Shown here piece after piece: positions 13,001 through 28,000 of a DNA stretch of 64,000 bases. The translations under genes and the position numbers were made by a program. Location of the stretch: contig NMRB01001108.1 in the NCBI GenBank assembly GCA_002633025.1, positions 136,928 through 200,927 of the forward strand, given 5' to 3'. Source of the stretch: Notospermus geniculatus (taxonomy: Eukaryota > Nemertea > Pilidiophora > Heteronemertea > Lineidae). The notes under the pieces were generated by a model. It was not told the DNA's origin. It did not search any database and was given only the letters and a program-made list of their open reading frames with translations. Position 1 is the first letter of the stretch. Each line of letters begins with the position of its first letter.

Positions 13001-16000
13001 CTGAAAAGGCAAAACTACATCACATTAAAAGCACTTTGTGTGTTGATGAAACTAAAAATTTCCTCATAGTAAAGGAAGCCCAGGGAAGCTAGTTTTCTTC
13101 CTTGAACCAGATCAGTATTGTGTCCTTCAATGAATTGGTGTTTTGTAAGTTATCAGTACTTTACTGATATTTTTGGCAAGGGGTGCGATGTCAATGATAT
13201 GGTTTTTCATGTACAGAAAAAAGCCTACAATGCTAAAAGCCTAGCACCATACACATATTGCAATCACCTTCATTCCATGATGTAATCCATAAGCATCAAT
13301 CATTTGCAAAGTAACATCCATTTATACACAAATCAGAAGCGATTACATTGTACACCTAAGTGGCTATGATCTAAAGGTTTCCAAACCCCAAAGTGCATGA
13401 CAATCCTTGACTTTATCTACACATGTACCTTTTCATGACCCTTGGGATGAGCCAAGGAATTCAAAGGGTTGCCCAAGTGATTTCAGTATGCAAGTAAACA
13501 ACAAAACTTCTTCTGTGTTCCAGTTTGTGATGTGTTTTCTTTAAACTGTGAATGGCCTTAACACGTTGACTGCCATGGCTAAAATATCATTTTGTCCGCC
13601 ATTGCCATGACTACCAGGCCTATTTTAAGTTATTTCATATTGCCAACTACGAGTCGTAGCTGTACGCCCTCTGGCGTGTTCCCATACATCTGGTCAATCC
13701 CCACTGCCAGTATGATCATTGGAAGGCTCTTCGTCATTGCCAAGCTTATCAACATTAATAGAAAATGCATTAGCCCTACTATGAGTATACTCGTAGCTGG
13801 CAATGGGGAGGACATCTGTGACTACGAGTATGCTCATAGCTGGTAGTCAACGTGTTAGAAGCTCAAAGACTGGGTGATCTGTCTCCTCTCTTTCATGGAG
13901 GTTGATACTGCGCCATTATGCACCATGACGGTCTCACGTCACCACGCTAGATGAGAGTGCATTCGTCCTAATGGCATGAAAAGGTACACCCAAAACCCCG
14001 ACATATAGGTGGAAGTCAAAAACTGTGCCCCTTAAAAATGCCATGCACCTACTCACCGTCTTTCACTACATGCAAAGATGAGAAATGTCAAAATGAGAGG
14101 AATATTTCAGCGGAAAAATAGATTGGGTGTCCATGGCTGACATAGCCAGTTATAATGGGTCACCCCGCATCACTGCACAAGTCAATGAATCCAAGAACAG
14201 CCAACATGCAACAGCAAGTTCAGCAACAACAGCAACATGTGTCATACTGCAGCAGCCAAAATGCCACCTTATCAACAATGCATGTCATACGTGTAGGAGG
14301 AAAAACTCAATCTAAAGCATAGGCCTATATGACTAATGAAGATGAAAGATCACTTTAAAAGGACCATTCCCTGCTTTCTTGGTGGGAATAAGAAAAACAT
14401 GAAATACTCCCTCGACCACATTGTCCAAGTTCAGTTAGCTTAAACAGTCACTGGAAATTGTTCCAGAATTTGTTTGCTGTCACAAAGATTTACCATACAT
14501 GTTCAGAATTTGACCTAATGCCTAGGTCACATATCCACTCCGGGGCCCGTACGGCGAGTAAAAACAGACATTTTGGCCAATTTCAGCCAATTTCGTACGG
14601 TGCCCGGAGGTGCCCGTGTCGACCGTGAGGGAACCGGCCGGGCACCGTACGAAATTGGCGAAAATCGGCCAAAATGTCTGTTTTTACTCGCCGTACGGGC
14701 TTCGGAGTGGATATGTGACCTAGGCCGATTGTTGACGGGTCTTGCGATTACTCTCCACCAATTTTCACCGGCCACCGTAGAATATGTGACCACACACACC
14801 GTAGACATGAAATTCGTAATGGACCCGTACGGTCTCTGAAATCCACGGCAAGCCGCCGGTGGGGAAAATCGTAGGGGGCCCGGTGGATATGTGACCTAGG
14901 CATAAGGGACAAGGGTCTCTATTTCATCACTGAGGCCCTAAATACATGTATGCAGCACAAATTGGCTAGAGCTATTCTATGTTTGAAGAGACAAAGGACT
15001 GTATTTCAGAATGCTCCTCAACGTAAAGGAATTCCTGAAGGCTATTGTTCTCCTGTTGAGAACAATAGCCTTGAGAAACATTCTGAAATACGGGCCAATG
15101 CCTCAGAAATTTATAATTGAGTTCTTTTGGAAAGTTTTGTTGGTAAGTTATCACCCACTTATCAAAACAAAGAATGGTTACCATTGTTAAGCTAACTGAC
15201 TGGCCAGATATTTTCAACAGTTCCTAAGCAGCCATGCTCACCTCAACCTCAGACATCAGTAGGCCTAGTCATAAAGTCACCAGCAACCTGTGATTGATGA
15301 TACATCTTACCAGAACAAGAGCCTTTTTTAGGTTCTTTACCTGGTTTCTGTGCTAAAAGATACATCAACAAGGAACATCAAGATTTTACTACGACAAAAC
15401 TCAGTTTTTCTTTTTACAATGAACTGTGAATGACGAAGAAAATGGTGAAATGGCTTTGGAACCAACAAGTGCTGTACTCATCGCTGGCAGTGGTCACTAC
15501 AACCCACCACTGCCGGCAGTCAAGTCAAAATTTGGAAGAACTGGAAAGAATGTGAAGATTCAAGAACATGGAAATGATAACAGAAACAATTAACGATCAA
15601 TACATTTAAGTCGAATCAAAAACAGGGAAGATACACAGATTTTTAATAGCTTTTATAGTTACCATGATGGCCACCATGGGCTGGAGAGGAGAAGGGGAGA
15701 TGTTATGGCTATGAACCATAGTAAAGCTAAGGTACCCGGGCTGAAGCTTAGCAAACCTTAAGGACAAAACGAACGGAAAATAGTTAACATCCGGGTCACT
15801 GAATAAGCCATTGTGTTTACTGTTACATTCTGCCACATCTCACGTAAATGCAAACAACAACTCGCAGTCATTCACATTTCACGAACAACTAATCCATATT
15901 TCAATGCTGAAAAATAGTCTTGCTAATTCAATCAAAGAGGATTGAGCGATGATTAATTGATGTGCAGGATGGTCCCCTCAGCAGCATCAGCATTGCAATG

Positions 16001-19000
16001 TATCAGGGATGATGTATCGGCTCCATCTATCAACAAAGAAGATCAATAAAGTAAATCAGATTCCAAGTCGTCCTATTCACATACATGCTCGCAAGATGCA
16101 TGTTCTCGATAGCGTTCAATCTTGGTTCAGGGACATGCTCATATTGAGACGGAGTCGGCTATGTAAAGAATACAGGGTCACCTTCATATCATAGTTACTA
16201 TGGTAATGTCCAAATGTGTTAACCACAGTTATGAACTATGGTAATTCCTGCTAGTTAACTGACCACTCACGAGTTTAACAGCAAATGCTTTATCCTGCAC
16301 TTTGTATTTTTGTCTGAATGTCTTCTGATAGTTTGCAAGATAGAACACAAAATAAGCTGATACACAATGTGAACAAACACAGATGAATGGCGTGCAAACC
16401 CCAAAAGGGGGTAAAACGAGCAGAAACTGACCAATAAGTCAATATCAGATTTACAAATTCCCAGGTTTTCCACCAAAAAAAGGGAATAGGCCTGTTCACC
16501 CTACAGCCTAACTTGCCAAAACACAAATACAAAAACCACAACACAAGTCCCTTTTAAAATATTAGTTAATAGAGGCTCAACAATTTCAAAGCTACAATCC
16601 TAACCTAATAGCCCCGAACATTTGAGAGATATCTTCTACTAATCCTCGTATACTGCTGAGAGATATCTGCCAAATATCAATCTGATATTTAACACATACC
16701 AAGCAGGCATAGCTCAAGATATCTGACAGAATTAGGGACATTTTTCCTAAACTCCTTCAGGAAACTTTGAAAGCGAATCTAAAACTCGCACCAACCCTGA
16801 AACCTATCTACTGCGGATTCACAACGGGCAAACAAAACTCAGTACTGGACTGTACAAGCTTTAACACAGGACGTCCGTATCACAAAGCTATATATTTTGG
16901 TCAGGGACATGCATGCCAATAATGCATATAGTATAGACTCACCACCAGTGGCTGAGAAAAAACAGAATAAATCCATCAATGTCATGTCATGTGAAACCCA
17001 TCATCATGGAATACTAGATGGGATGCGAACCAATGACGTCATGACATCACTTTTTCTGCATATTTGATGTCACAGTGATGTTTCTTCGGCTTCCTAAGTA
17101 TCGCTTATTACCAAATTTTTGTGAGAAATTGCACTCCAGCATTTGCCAACATTATTGAGTTTCTCAAGGTCTACAGGTGCTCCTCCAAAAGTCGTTGACC
17201 AAGTTCTTGTATCAGACGCACGATTGTTTTTAGCATATCACGTTCGCACTCTTGAGTGGTCAAGTTTTCCATGCGAGTTGGCTCTCAGCAATGTTGGTTT
17301 CACTGGACTTGCCCCAATACCAATGACATATATGCCGTGTTCCAGAAACCCGTGTTTTTCAGACACGGGTTTCTTGAAGCCCGGCAATTCATAGGCGTGA
17401 CCACAAAAAACCCGGGATTTTATGTAGTGTAACCACGGCTTGATATGACTGCCCATATAATTTTCTACGGTTGAGTGGCCCATTGAAAACCAACTTGCAG
17501 GAGAAAACTCTCATGTGAAGGGAGGACACCACACTCAACAACATACGTCCGTAGAATCAGCCACTTCATGCACTTGATATTCCCTCACAAGAAGTACATG
17601 TACATGTAATTGACTATACACGATACCCCCCGAACCTGGCCAATCAAATTGTACATCGTGTCACTGAACACCATCTGATGAAGGAGAGGCAGAAAAAGTA
17701 TACACAACACGTGGAGAAGGATACTCAACAACCATGCAGGTGACGGACAGACGGATGGGCTACCCATATTCAGATTTGAGATGTTTTAATTTTCTAGGTT
17801 TACATACAGCTTGTGGAATGATTTTCTGCCAAAATCCCATTGTTTTGACATGTGCCACTTCTTGAAAGGCATATTGCCTTGTCATGACAGGCACAAGGCA
17901 TACTAGCACATGTTTCATGTTCTACAACAACACACCATATCCATAACAATATGATCGTCTTAATTAAGAGGTAACACAAATAATACAGCAGAAAAGTTCA
18001 TTCCAAGAAAACAATTCTAAGAAAGAAGTAACAAGACAAAGAACATAAGTGTAAAGAAATACAGCAAAAGCTCTCTATTAAGGACATCGTCGCAAATTAA
18101 TGGGGAACCATTGGCTGCCATGGATTTGGAATCAGTGGCATAGAAATCTATTGAAATTACTCAGGCTTTTGTTTGGTCACAAGCCAATTTCTTATTGAAA
18201 GGAACTGTATTGTTCTGGAGCACTAGTGCAGTGCTGCCACCTATTGACTACAAGGACCCTCATTGAGAGGTCCCAACAACAGATCAGAATGAACGAGTGG
18301 AATGACCATGTACAGATCTGGGTAGCCCATGTTGTGAGGGGATGAAGACAAGGAAATTATACTTAGACAAATGTGTTAGGTGATGAGGAGTCGAGGATTT
18401 CCATCTTACCTCCTGTTAATGAGATGAAAGAGAAATGTTAGTGTTATTAGAGAATCAGAAATGAACATGGTAAATGAAATTGATGTGATGCAACTCATTG
18501 AGACACGACTGTCTTGTCGTGGTAGGAGACGTGGAACTGATGATTCGACTTTCTTGACTTCCTAGAAACTTCACAAGGAAAACCTGAAGGAATTAAACGT
18601 CATGAAGTTTGGATAGATCTCATTGCGGAATGAGTCTCCCTGAGGCTAACCATGGGCTATGCCACCGAGTACACTCCTTGAAAAGATGGCAAATCGATTC
18701 CAGTTGTTGTTCTATTATATTGGTGCCAACAACACTGGAATGAAGATAATGCATGGTAGATTGCATGTGTTCACATGTACCTACGTGTAATGTACATGCT
18801 CAAACACAAATTTACATGTACATGTACATGCACATGAACAAATCCTGTTGTACATTTGCCAGGCTGAGTGAACTCAGAAATCGCAAGTTGCCATATTCAG
18901 TGATCAATGACACCACCAACATAGGACATTCAGGGATGGGAAAGCCAAGAATTATACTGGATACTGACTTATCGATTCGTAGCTTAGACTATTGATGGAA

Positions 19001-22000
19001 TGACATGATACATACTAAGTGGGCGTACTGCTGTTTCATTTGGTCGGCTGGTAGTCCGACAGTTTTATCAGTGAAGCATGGGTTTGGGTGATAGGATGGG
19101 CGGTTAGACAGAAATCCATTGCTGTGACAGGAGAACTATTATCATGCTTTGAGGAAAACACCGAAGCATGATTTCTGCTTTGGGGTTCAACACACGGAAT
19201 GGGTACCTGCCAATGTCACCACAGCAAAGACAAATGTTTTGATATGACTATGAGAGTCATTGGTACATTTTTCAGGAATGAGGTGACACAGAACTGCATT
19301 AAGCACAAGGCAAACTCAACTGATGGAAAGGTTTTTGATTAATAAAAGAGTAGCCATTAGAGTAGACCAGAAATTATCACATCAACACAACTTTGGCGAC
19401 AGCTATGAACCACAGACTTTCTGTAGATAAGACTCTCTGCCAGGCAACCAATGCCAACCAAGCACACTCCTGCGTGGAAATGAAACTGGCTGGACTGCCA
19501 CATCCGATCATTCATAAGAGGTTAACCAGGAAACGTTTCAGGCAAACCAATCTCATTGATTATTGAAACGAGCGAGAAAAGCGTGCCATCAATTTGATCA
19601 AATTCATTTGAATATCTGAAACCAACAACGCATTGAGAATGGTCGTAGCAGGCGATATGAATGAACACTGGCTCAATGGTAAACAGAGACTGCAGCAGGA
19701 TTTCAATGCCGTGGTTGATGCTGTCATGCAACTAATGAGGAGGTTTAATTTTTTTGGGTGATGATGATGTGGAAGATGGCAGGCTTTACTGAAGTTTTTT
19801 GTACACTTCACACATTCTCCAATTTGTTGGCCGGAAGGAAGATAGTTCCGATCTTAAAACATGTTTCCTTACCAGCATTCAGGAGGTTGTTACTGAAGGA
19901 GGCAAATACCCAGAGTCTCTTGTACCCAAATTGTACCCAAAGTATCAGACTGATAAATTCCATTACTTTGACAGTGCTGCCACCTAGTGTAATAACATAA
20001 TTTCACTCATGAGACTTTAGAGTATAAATTCAGTGTCCACAGCAGATTAACTGGAAAGGTGTGCAGCCGACTCAAGTTGAGGAAATCCACAGCAGATGCA
20101 TCAAGATTTCATGAACACTCACTCCAACATGTACTGTACAATGGAACAATGGCTGTAAGCCAAATGGACATGAATATTTGATCACAGGGAAGTTCATGCC
20201 ATGTTCTGCCAGTGGGGTATGAGCAAAATGACTGCGAATGGGCTCCTTCCTGGGTTTTGTGTTCTAGTTCATGATCAGGAAGCGATTCCCTGATGAGTTC
20301 TCTATGATTAATTCGATTCGGTCAATCAAACGAAATGGAAAATCTAATAACAAATTCCTATTAACCCTTTTGTTCCATACAGTTCATCTCTCACCAGATC
20401 TACCTGTGTAGCTGACACTGTCACATTTCCACCTCAAATTCCATGCTCCATTTTCAAAACACAAGAGTTTCAACCCATCAGCGATGCGAAGATCTATCTC
20501 CATTCTGGTGATTGGTGATTTTTTCCAAAGCCTTTGATCAGAGTGCTGCTCACATCTGATGGAAACAGGGAGCACTAGAAAAACTAACTGTCGAGAGACC
20601 ATCAGGTATAAGACTTGTGAACTGAGGATCAAATAAGTATCTGGTCCCTAATATAGGAACTGAGCATCAACACAGACTGCACTGTATTGCAAAAACCATT
20701 CCTGGTAATTACTAGAATTTGAAGGACTGAAACTTGGGCAATTGTAAAAGAAAGCTTTGGTAATCCCACAACAATTCATTTGAAATGGTATTAGTTTTAA
20801 GGCTAGTGTATACCATTAGACTAATTAAATTGGGATGAATGCTAACAAGGACGTTGCATGCTGTTCGTGGGAGAACTGCTATAATGGGGTGACTGGTAGG
20901 TGCAAAATTTGGTTCTTCATCAATTTCACATTTTCGCTGGATGTAATCAATCTATTTGTTATCAAGCAAAGCAAAGGGCTTCATTTCTCTTTTCAAAATG
21001 ACTAATGAGGTGAGATTAAACTTCAGTAAGTTTATCAATATGCCAAGTATGTTAAACTACTGCATTGAGACTAAATTAGTAGAGGTTAAATTAACAGTTA
21101 AAACAGTCAAACAACCATCAGTGAACAAACTACAGGTCATTAGAGGGAGTAAAACCTAAAATTGTAAGAAAAGCTGAAACATATTGTAAAATAGTGCAAT
21201 GCGGTGAGTTTAATCCCTTCAAATTCCACATCCGATTCGTTCCACAGTTTTTACATTCTTTCAAAAAACTCGGAGCTTTCTTGGTGACTTGCCTCGAATG
21301 ATTGCAAAACAGCCAGCCGTAATGCCCATTCTCAGCAGATGAAGCCTTCCGTTTCATATTATCAACCTTCCTCCACTGAGCACTTAAAAAATTCATGTTT
21401 CCACTGCAGCATCTTTCATTCTCGTTTCAATAATTGATAATATCTGGTTCGTGACCATCCTCTCCCCGTCATCGGATGTGGAATTATGATCTAGCGGGTC
21501 AAAATCATGACAGATTTCTTCTGGGTAAGTCCACTTCTATGATCAAGTGCACCTTTGAGGAAGCAGGTACGCACAATCGTGTTATGTATGTACAAGTTGC
21601 ACACGGAACCCTACCATTTCCTTTCTTTGCTGAAATGAGAGACGTTGAAAATGATCAATAAATTTGCTTGTGGAACATATAAACAACTCGCAGCTGATGT
21701 CTGTGGCAGATCTTGACAGAGCTGGAGTATCTGAAGCACAATTCGGGCCGAATCAACCGGCATGTTCAAACAAATATGATTTAACAGCTAAAATCAATGC
21801 AACTCAAAGCTTTGACAAAATGATAGGCAGACGGCCATCAGCGATGGGATGGGATGGGCCAACCATAGGAAATCTGAAATGAAGACAGAACTATAATCAA
21901 TACACAATCACGCTGACAATATCTGAACCAAGGATTTCCTCTGTAATAGAAGCTGCTTTGATGGTTAGGGGTCAATTTGGGATGAAGATACGGGCGGCTC

Positions 22001-25000
22001 AGCTGCTGTGGCAGCGTTCACTGATCGTGATTTGTAGCCAGTGGCATGTTATGACTGAAAACAGATACTAATATTCCTTGTGAAGTGGTTTATTGACCTG
22101 TTGAGACCATGTTGATACACACACCAGTAAAACTCATAAGGTGCAGAGGCATGCCAGGAAGCCATGGTGTCAAACACAGTTGGTTTCAAAACAAAAGGCA
22201 ATATGCCTATATCTCTATACAAAACAGAAAACTGATATTTTCTGAAAGAAGGTGACATGGCACACGAATTAGGATTTGCCCACCAAGGATAATGTATCAG
22301 GTGCTCATGTACATCTTGTACATGTACATGTACATTCTAATGTTCTATATCGGCCTTCACTCAGGCTGACATATCGGCATTTTCGTGTCAAATAAACAGA
22401 AATACCAATGGTATAAAAAGTTCAGCATTTGGATCGATAATAATACCACAGATGAAAGAACTAAGATCCATTCTACAGAAGCATTATGATTTGTAGTACA
22501 GGAAAATATTCAACACTGCGCTGGCTTGACAACAACAAAGAATCAAGATGAATCTTCTGACTCTTTAAGATCATCAAAGAGGCTCATTGATCTTAGACAC
22601 GGCAGCTGAAATTAGCTGATAAAACACCTGTTTTGAAGTGGTATAATGGAACTGCAAAGCCAAAATGGTGTTGCAATGCTAAAATCATCACTATCTTGCT
22701 CCTTCATGACTTCTGCCGTCATCTGGCGATACTCAGAGAAGCAGAGTGTCAGGTGAAAGGCAGGATAGGGTCCATATTCACAAAGTCTTAAGGGTCAGTT
22801 CCCTGTAGTGTACTGTTGCTGTATTTTAACTGGAAGATAAAAAACAGATCAATTTTTTGCCAACGACACTTCAGTATTAGCAAAAATAGATATGCTCTCT
22901 TATCTACATGTATGTTGGTCTTAGCAAAAATGGCCTGTAGTGTACCAGCAAATGGACAATGGCAATTGGTAAGTCCTAGCCACTGGATGACAAATCACCC
23001 CATCCCATCCACTCTCCTTCCAATACCGGCATCAGTCAGGAAATAGGGAAGTCAAGAGCAACAACAGTTCTAACCTTTTTTGCGACCACGCCGCTTGATG
23101 TCATTCAAGAGGCTTCTCCAATCGCCCGACTACCTGACTAAATGGATGTGTTATTTAGCGAAATTGTCCCTGCCGGTATTGAAGCAGTGGAGGCGTAATG
23201 AACGTCACGGCCACAGCTCCGTTGAGTAAGATGTGACATTCTGTTTCATTAGTACGTCGTTGGTCCTAAATCTTGGCTGGCATTTGCGGAATGAACACCC
23301 TGCATAAGGTATTGGTGGTGAAGGTTCAATGAAGGAGTCACACTCGGCAGTACAAGTATCATGCCAGTTGATGCGTATCATCTGTCTTGATTTTTTGATG
23401 CCTTCATTGTAACGAATTTCAACTGCTGCTTCCAATGGATATATTAAGAGGACTGGAACTGGCATCAGTCCAGTCCTGAATATAAAGAGGTAAATTAACT
23501 ACTATTACTCTCTGCTCATCAACCAGGACAAGACAGTCAAAACACTGAGGTCATCAGGTCATGTGTGTATAACCATGGGGTGGTTAAGTTAATTACGCAC
23601 TGGTATGTAGATCACCGAATTATACTGGGGAAGTAACCCCTAATCCATGATGGGCAATTGGAGGTTGCGGCCTCTAATTTGATATTCACACCAAAAGATC
23701 ACGTATGTATACACAGATGTGTGTATGTCTTCCTGTGTAAACACCAACTTGCATGAGATTCTGACATGCAGCCTGATCTAACCGACCGCCGCACTCCCGG
23801 TACGATCCTCCAAGAATCTGCAAACACTGCTAGAGAAGCAACAAACAGCACTTATCATTGGGCTCCTTTGACATCAGACATCACAAGACATTACAAGATT
23901 AGGAGCGACATCACAATGCTGCTGTCAGAGAACCCTGGATTCATGGCTATGCTAGCTCATGTGCTAATATTAGCAGTGAAACTGGTCCTCGATATTGATG
24001 ATGAAGGTGTAGATGATGGAGGCAGAGGCAAAAGGATAGAATATGCATGTTGTTTGACTGCATCAGAGTGATAAGAAGTCTTTCCTGATGACAATGTCCA
24101 TAATTTTTTTAGACAGCGGCAATGGGAGACTTTACTGCTGTTAGAGGTCGCCTGTTAGCGGTCCTAGAACATCATAAAATTTGACGTCACCGACGGAAGC
24201 CATGGCGTCCACGTCATTATGGAATACGTCGTGGCATGCAATTCTTCTCTGTGAGTTCAAATTCCATGAGATTCTAGGACCACTAATTGCTGGTGGCCTC
24301 CAATGGCAGTAAAGTTTCCCTTTTATTCCTCCAAGGACATGCTGAAGAAATCCCAACACAAGTGGGACGTGGACTTGGTACCTGACTCAGTTGACTGAGT
24401 TCTTCACTGGCTCAGACATTCACAAGTGAACCGGTACACTGACGCTGCCGAGGCCTGGTGTAGAAGTAACTGACATGTCGGGGAAGATCATCTGCGGTTC
24501 ATGACAATGACATTAGGCGAGACCATCTGTGGTTCATGACTACAACATTAGGCAAGTGTCATAAGTGCATGTTTTATGACAAACGAAGCACCAGTCGGTG
24601 AAAAATTGCAGCGATCCTGCGCTAACGATACTATTCCTGGCCGATAGCAAGACTTTTTCACCATCGCAATTTTTTTTGTTTAGTGGAAAATGTCAAGAAG
24701 ACGATGAGATATAGGAGAACAATAGGATATGTGTCCAAGCCCTAGAGGATGAGAAAGTCAGACTGTAATTCTAGGCTCGCTCAAAGCAGTGTTGATGCTG
24801 AAGTTCACTAACCCTAAAGACAAGATTCTCTGCTGTAGAGTTGCTGGAATTGAAACATTTGAGGAAACAAAACCTTATTTCATACACCAGTGTTAAGAGA
24901 ATCATCTTTTTTAAGCATTACAGATGCTATAGTTTAGCAATGTCAGACCAGTTCTGTTGAGATGACATCGCACACCTGGGTAATTTGAACTTAACGTTCA

Positions 25001-28000
25001 TATGATTCCTCCTGAATCAGAGATGAAATAATACCAGGTGGAATGAATGCTTATACACAAGAGTAAATACTGGGAACACCAGTATGATCAAACAGATTTC
25101 TCACTCTGTGGCACAAAATCATCTTACAATCTTGGTAAGCAATAATCTGGTACGTGATACAGGTCCAATCCTTGCCTCGAGTCCGACTCTACATAGCAAA
25201 GTGGCGGACTTCGTCAACGTCTTCAATCATTTTCACCTATGGATAGACATCTTGGTAAAAAACGTCATTCCCAAATGATGTTGAGTCAGATCTGCAGATT
25301 TGTAGTCATTTGTATTTGTCCAACATGTCATCTCCACTCATTCCAACCAATAGTTTTTCACACTGTTCATACATTGCGAGGACACAAACCAACATCACGT
25401 TACTTGTGTTATTTGATGATATTTTTTAAATCAGGAAATCACGTCTCTGCGGCACACGGCAATCAAGGACAACACGATTGGATTAAGCTATGACCTGGAG
25501 GGACGGCAGAGCCTCACTGTCAAGATTGTTTATCAAAGTTGGTGACAACCAGTCTGACGGTACCACAGAGGAAACACCACACTTGGAAACCTTGGCACCA
25601 GTCAACCTCATTGTTCCATCCAAGTTCATGGGAAAGAGAGGTGCTCCTTGATTACGCAAGTTTTCTCTGGGTACTCTGGTTTCCTCCTGCATTATGACAC
25701 TGAAATTGCACAGTGCGATTGATGCTCAATACATGTAATTATTTGTATATTTCCTCACTGTCTCAAGTAACTGAGTTTTTCAGATCAGAGTGCGGATTGA
25801 CAAATTTGCTGACAAATCTTGTAGCCTACAGCAACGAAAACAGCTTTATAAATAGGGCCCTGAAATTCGATGAAGTGGTTTGCTTCAAGCCAATTACATC
25901 AGTTATTCTCCTTTATAAGTACATCATGTGCAGCTGGCGGCATTATGAAGCCCCTGAAAAGGCAGCACATGCACGTAGTTGACAGTATAACTAAAGCAGG
26001 TAGGAGCACTCGGCGAACAAGCAGCGGAATGCAACATCAATACCCAGCCATCAGAGTGACACAACCGGAAACTAATCAACCATACATGTCATAGTTGTGT
26101 TAATGGATTATTGCCACTGGAGTCGGGTATGATTGGCAGTCCAGGAAGTCACATGACGAGGGATGTCACCAACGGCAGTTCAGTTTTGTATTTCAACTTC
26201 GAGGGGACGCTGACCTGCATCTGTCTGCAGCAAGTAGGCCCCATTTCTGTTCAGAGCATTGGATTAACCACACCTATTGGGGAAAGGGACTTTGATTCAC
26301 CTTTTGCAATCGACAACAGATACGATGCAAGCCCACAAAACAATAAACACGCAATTAATCCCACAGTTAATTAGCAGATGGGCCATCATTTAACGAGGGC
26401 TTGAAATATCAGCATTAACACTTCCGTTGACGACAGTTAATTTTTACACTTGATAATTAACGCAACCAATGCGGCATAGCAAAATACGCCTGATGAATCA
26501 TAATTAGCAGTAACGAGCCTTGTTTGACTTGTAATTAGTTCAGCGGGATGGCAGCGGGCAGAATTGATGGGGAAGCTGATGTAAACGGAAGCTAATTACA
26601 TCCATTGTCAGTTGTTTCACTGTAATGTATGTACATGATGAGATGGAATGGGGTGTGGGGAACAATGCCTATAGAAGAATACCGATACAGTAAAACCTCT
26701 GTTAGCAGACATCTCTGACAGGTGGAGATCTCCCTGTCAGGGACAATGGGTTATTTCAAAGTTGGTGTTAAGAATTGTAAACACCGTGTTAACACCAACT
26801 TTAAAATCACCCCAGTCAATCCAGAACTGTCCATGCATGCGTCGACCACTATGAGATAGTGCAGTGGTAAAGCATTGGGACTCGGGACTCATCGGCCATG
26901 GGTTCGATTTCCGGTCTAGTCTCCAAATTGCCACGCACCCTTCACCTGATGAGGGGAGCTAAAGGCATCGAAAAGAGATACCACCTGTAAGACGGAAGTG
27001 CAGATGATTGATATGTTCGATACTACAAGGAATGAAGATGGAGTATTTCATGGCCGAAGTAGCAATCACCAGTCGTGCAAAGGACATCCTCTTGGTAAGT
27101 GAAGCAGGTGAACGCTATGCACTGGTAATGATGCTGCGGGGCTCGATGAGCTTTGGTTTGATAGGTTAATTGAGAAGAGTGCTGCTGGCATCACTGTGAT
27201 CCGTTGAGAATTTCTGGCTCGCACGTAAGTGATGCGCATCCACGATTACTGGCAGCAAGGGCTTTCCTCGTCCATGGGCCTTAGGGCAGTCGGAGTGGCC
27301 CAGTGGGACATCAGCGCCTGTCACCGCGGAGGTTCTATCCGCATCTCTATTCATGACCATCGCAGCCCTACGGGGACTCCACCCCGACAGCCAACAGCAA
27401 ATGAAATAACATTTCTGTAACTGACAATTTGCACACACTTCACATGCAGAAAACCGGTCAATCAATGCCGTGTTCAGGTAGAAGAGGTGACAGCTTGCGT
27501 GATTTTCAAACAAGATTATATTAAGTGTCATTTTTAATTCATCATTTACAGCATCGATCTCAGTGGGAATGGTGAGGAGTACAAGTGCAAACTGCAGGAT
27601 TCTTCCTGTCGTCTTTTCTGTGTTCATAGCCATCTTTTCGTCAGAAATAATCCCCCTAACACCAACTGAGCTGACGTTAGTTGACCTACACGACAATTCA
27701 CCTTGTACCCCCAAAATACACCCAGTACACCAGCTTCTAAGAGTGACCTATCAGCTATTCAGCTCTTCAACACCTAAAATACCGTTGAATATTGTCACAC
27801 AAGCAGCTCAAGCAAAGGTTTTAATGTCAGCGAACAGGATTAAATAAAGATCATGAAAACATCAAAGAAGTCATCACTCAGAGAGTCTCCAAACGCTGCC
27901 TTGATTGAAGGTATAACCAGTTGTTACAGCCTTCTATTGTTAAAAGTGATAGTGGTATCTGATATTCTGTCTTTGTAATTGTATTAATCAATATGCTACA

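Noticed and set aside
26850-26930. A functional tRNA gene at the A-box/B-box pair
   Set aside because: Acceptor and D stems do not close; better explained as a tRNA-derived SINE head.
27166-27714. Longest open frame in the large endophilin intron (182 codons, minus strand)
   Set aside because: No recognisable motif or domain, composition not protein-like, and overlaps a possible SINE head; probably chance.
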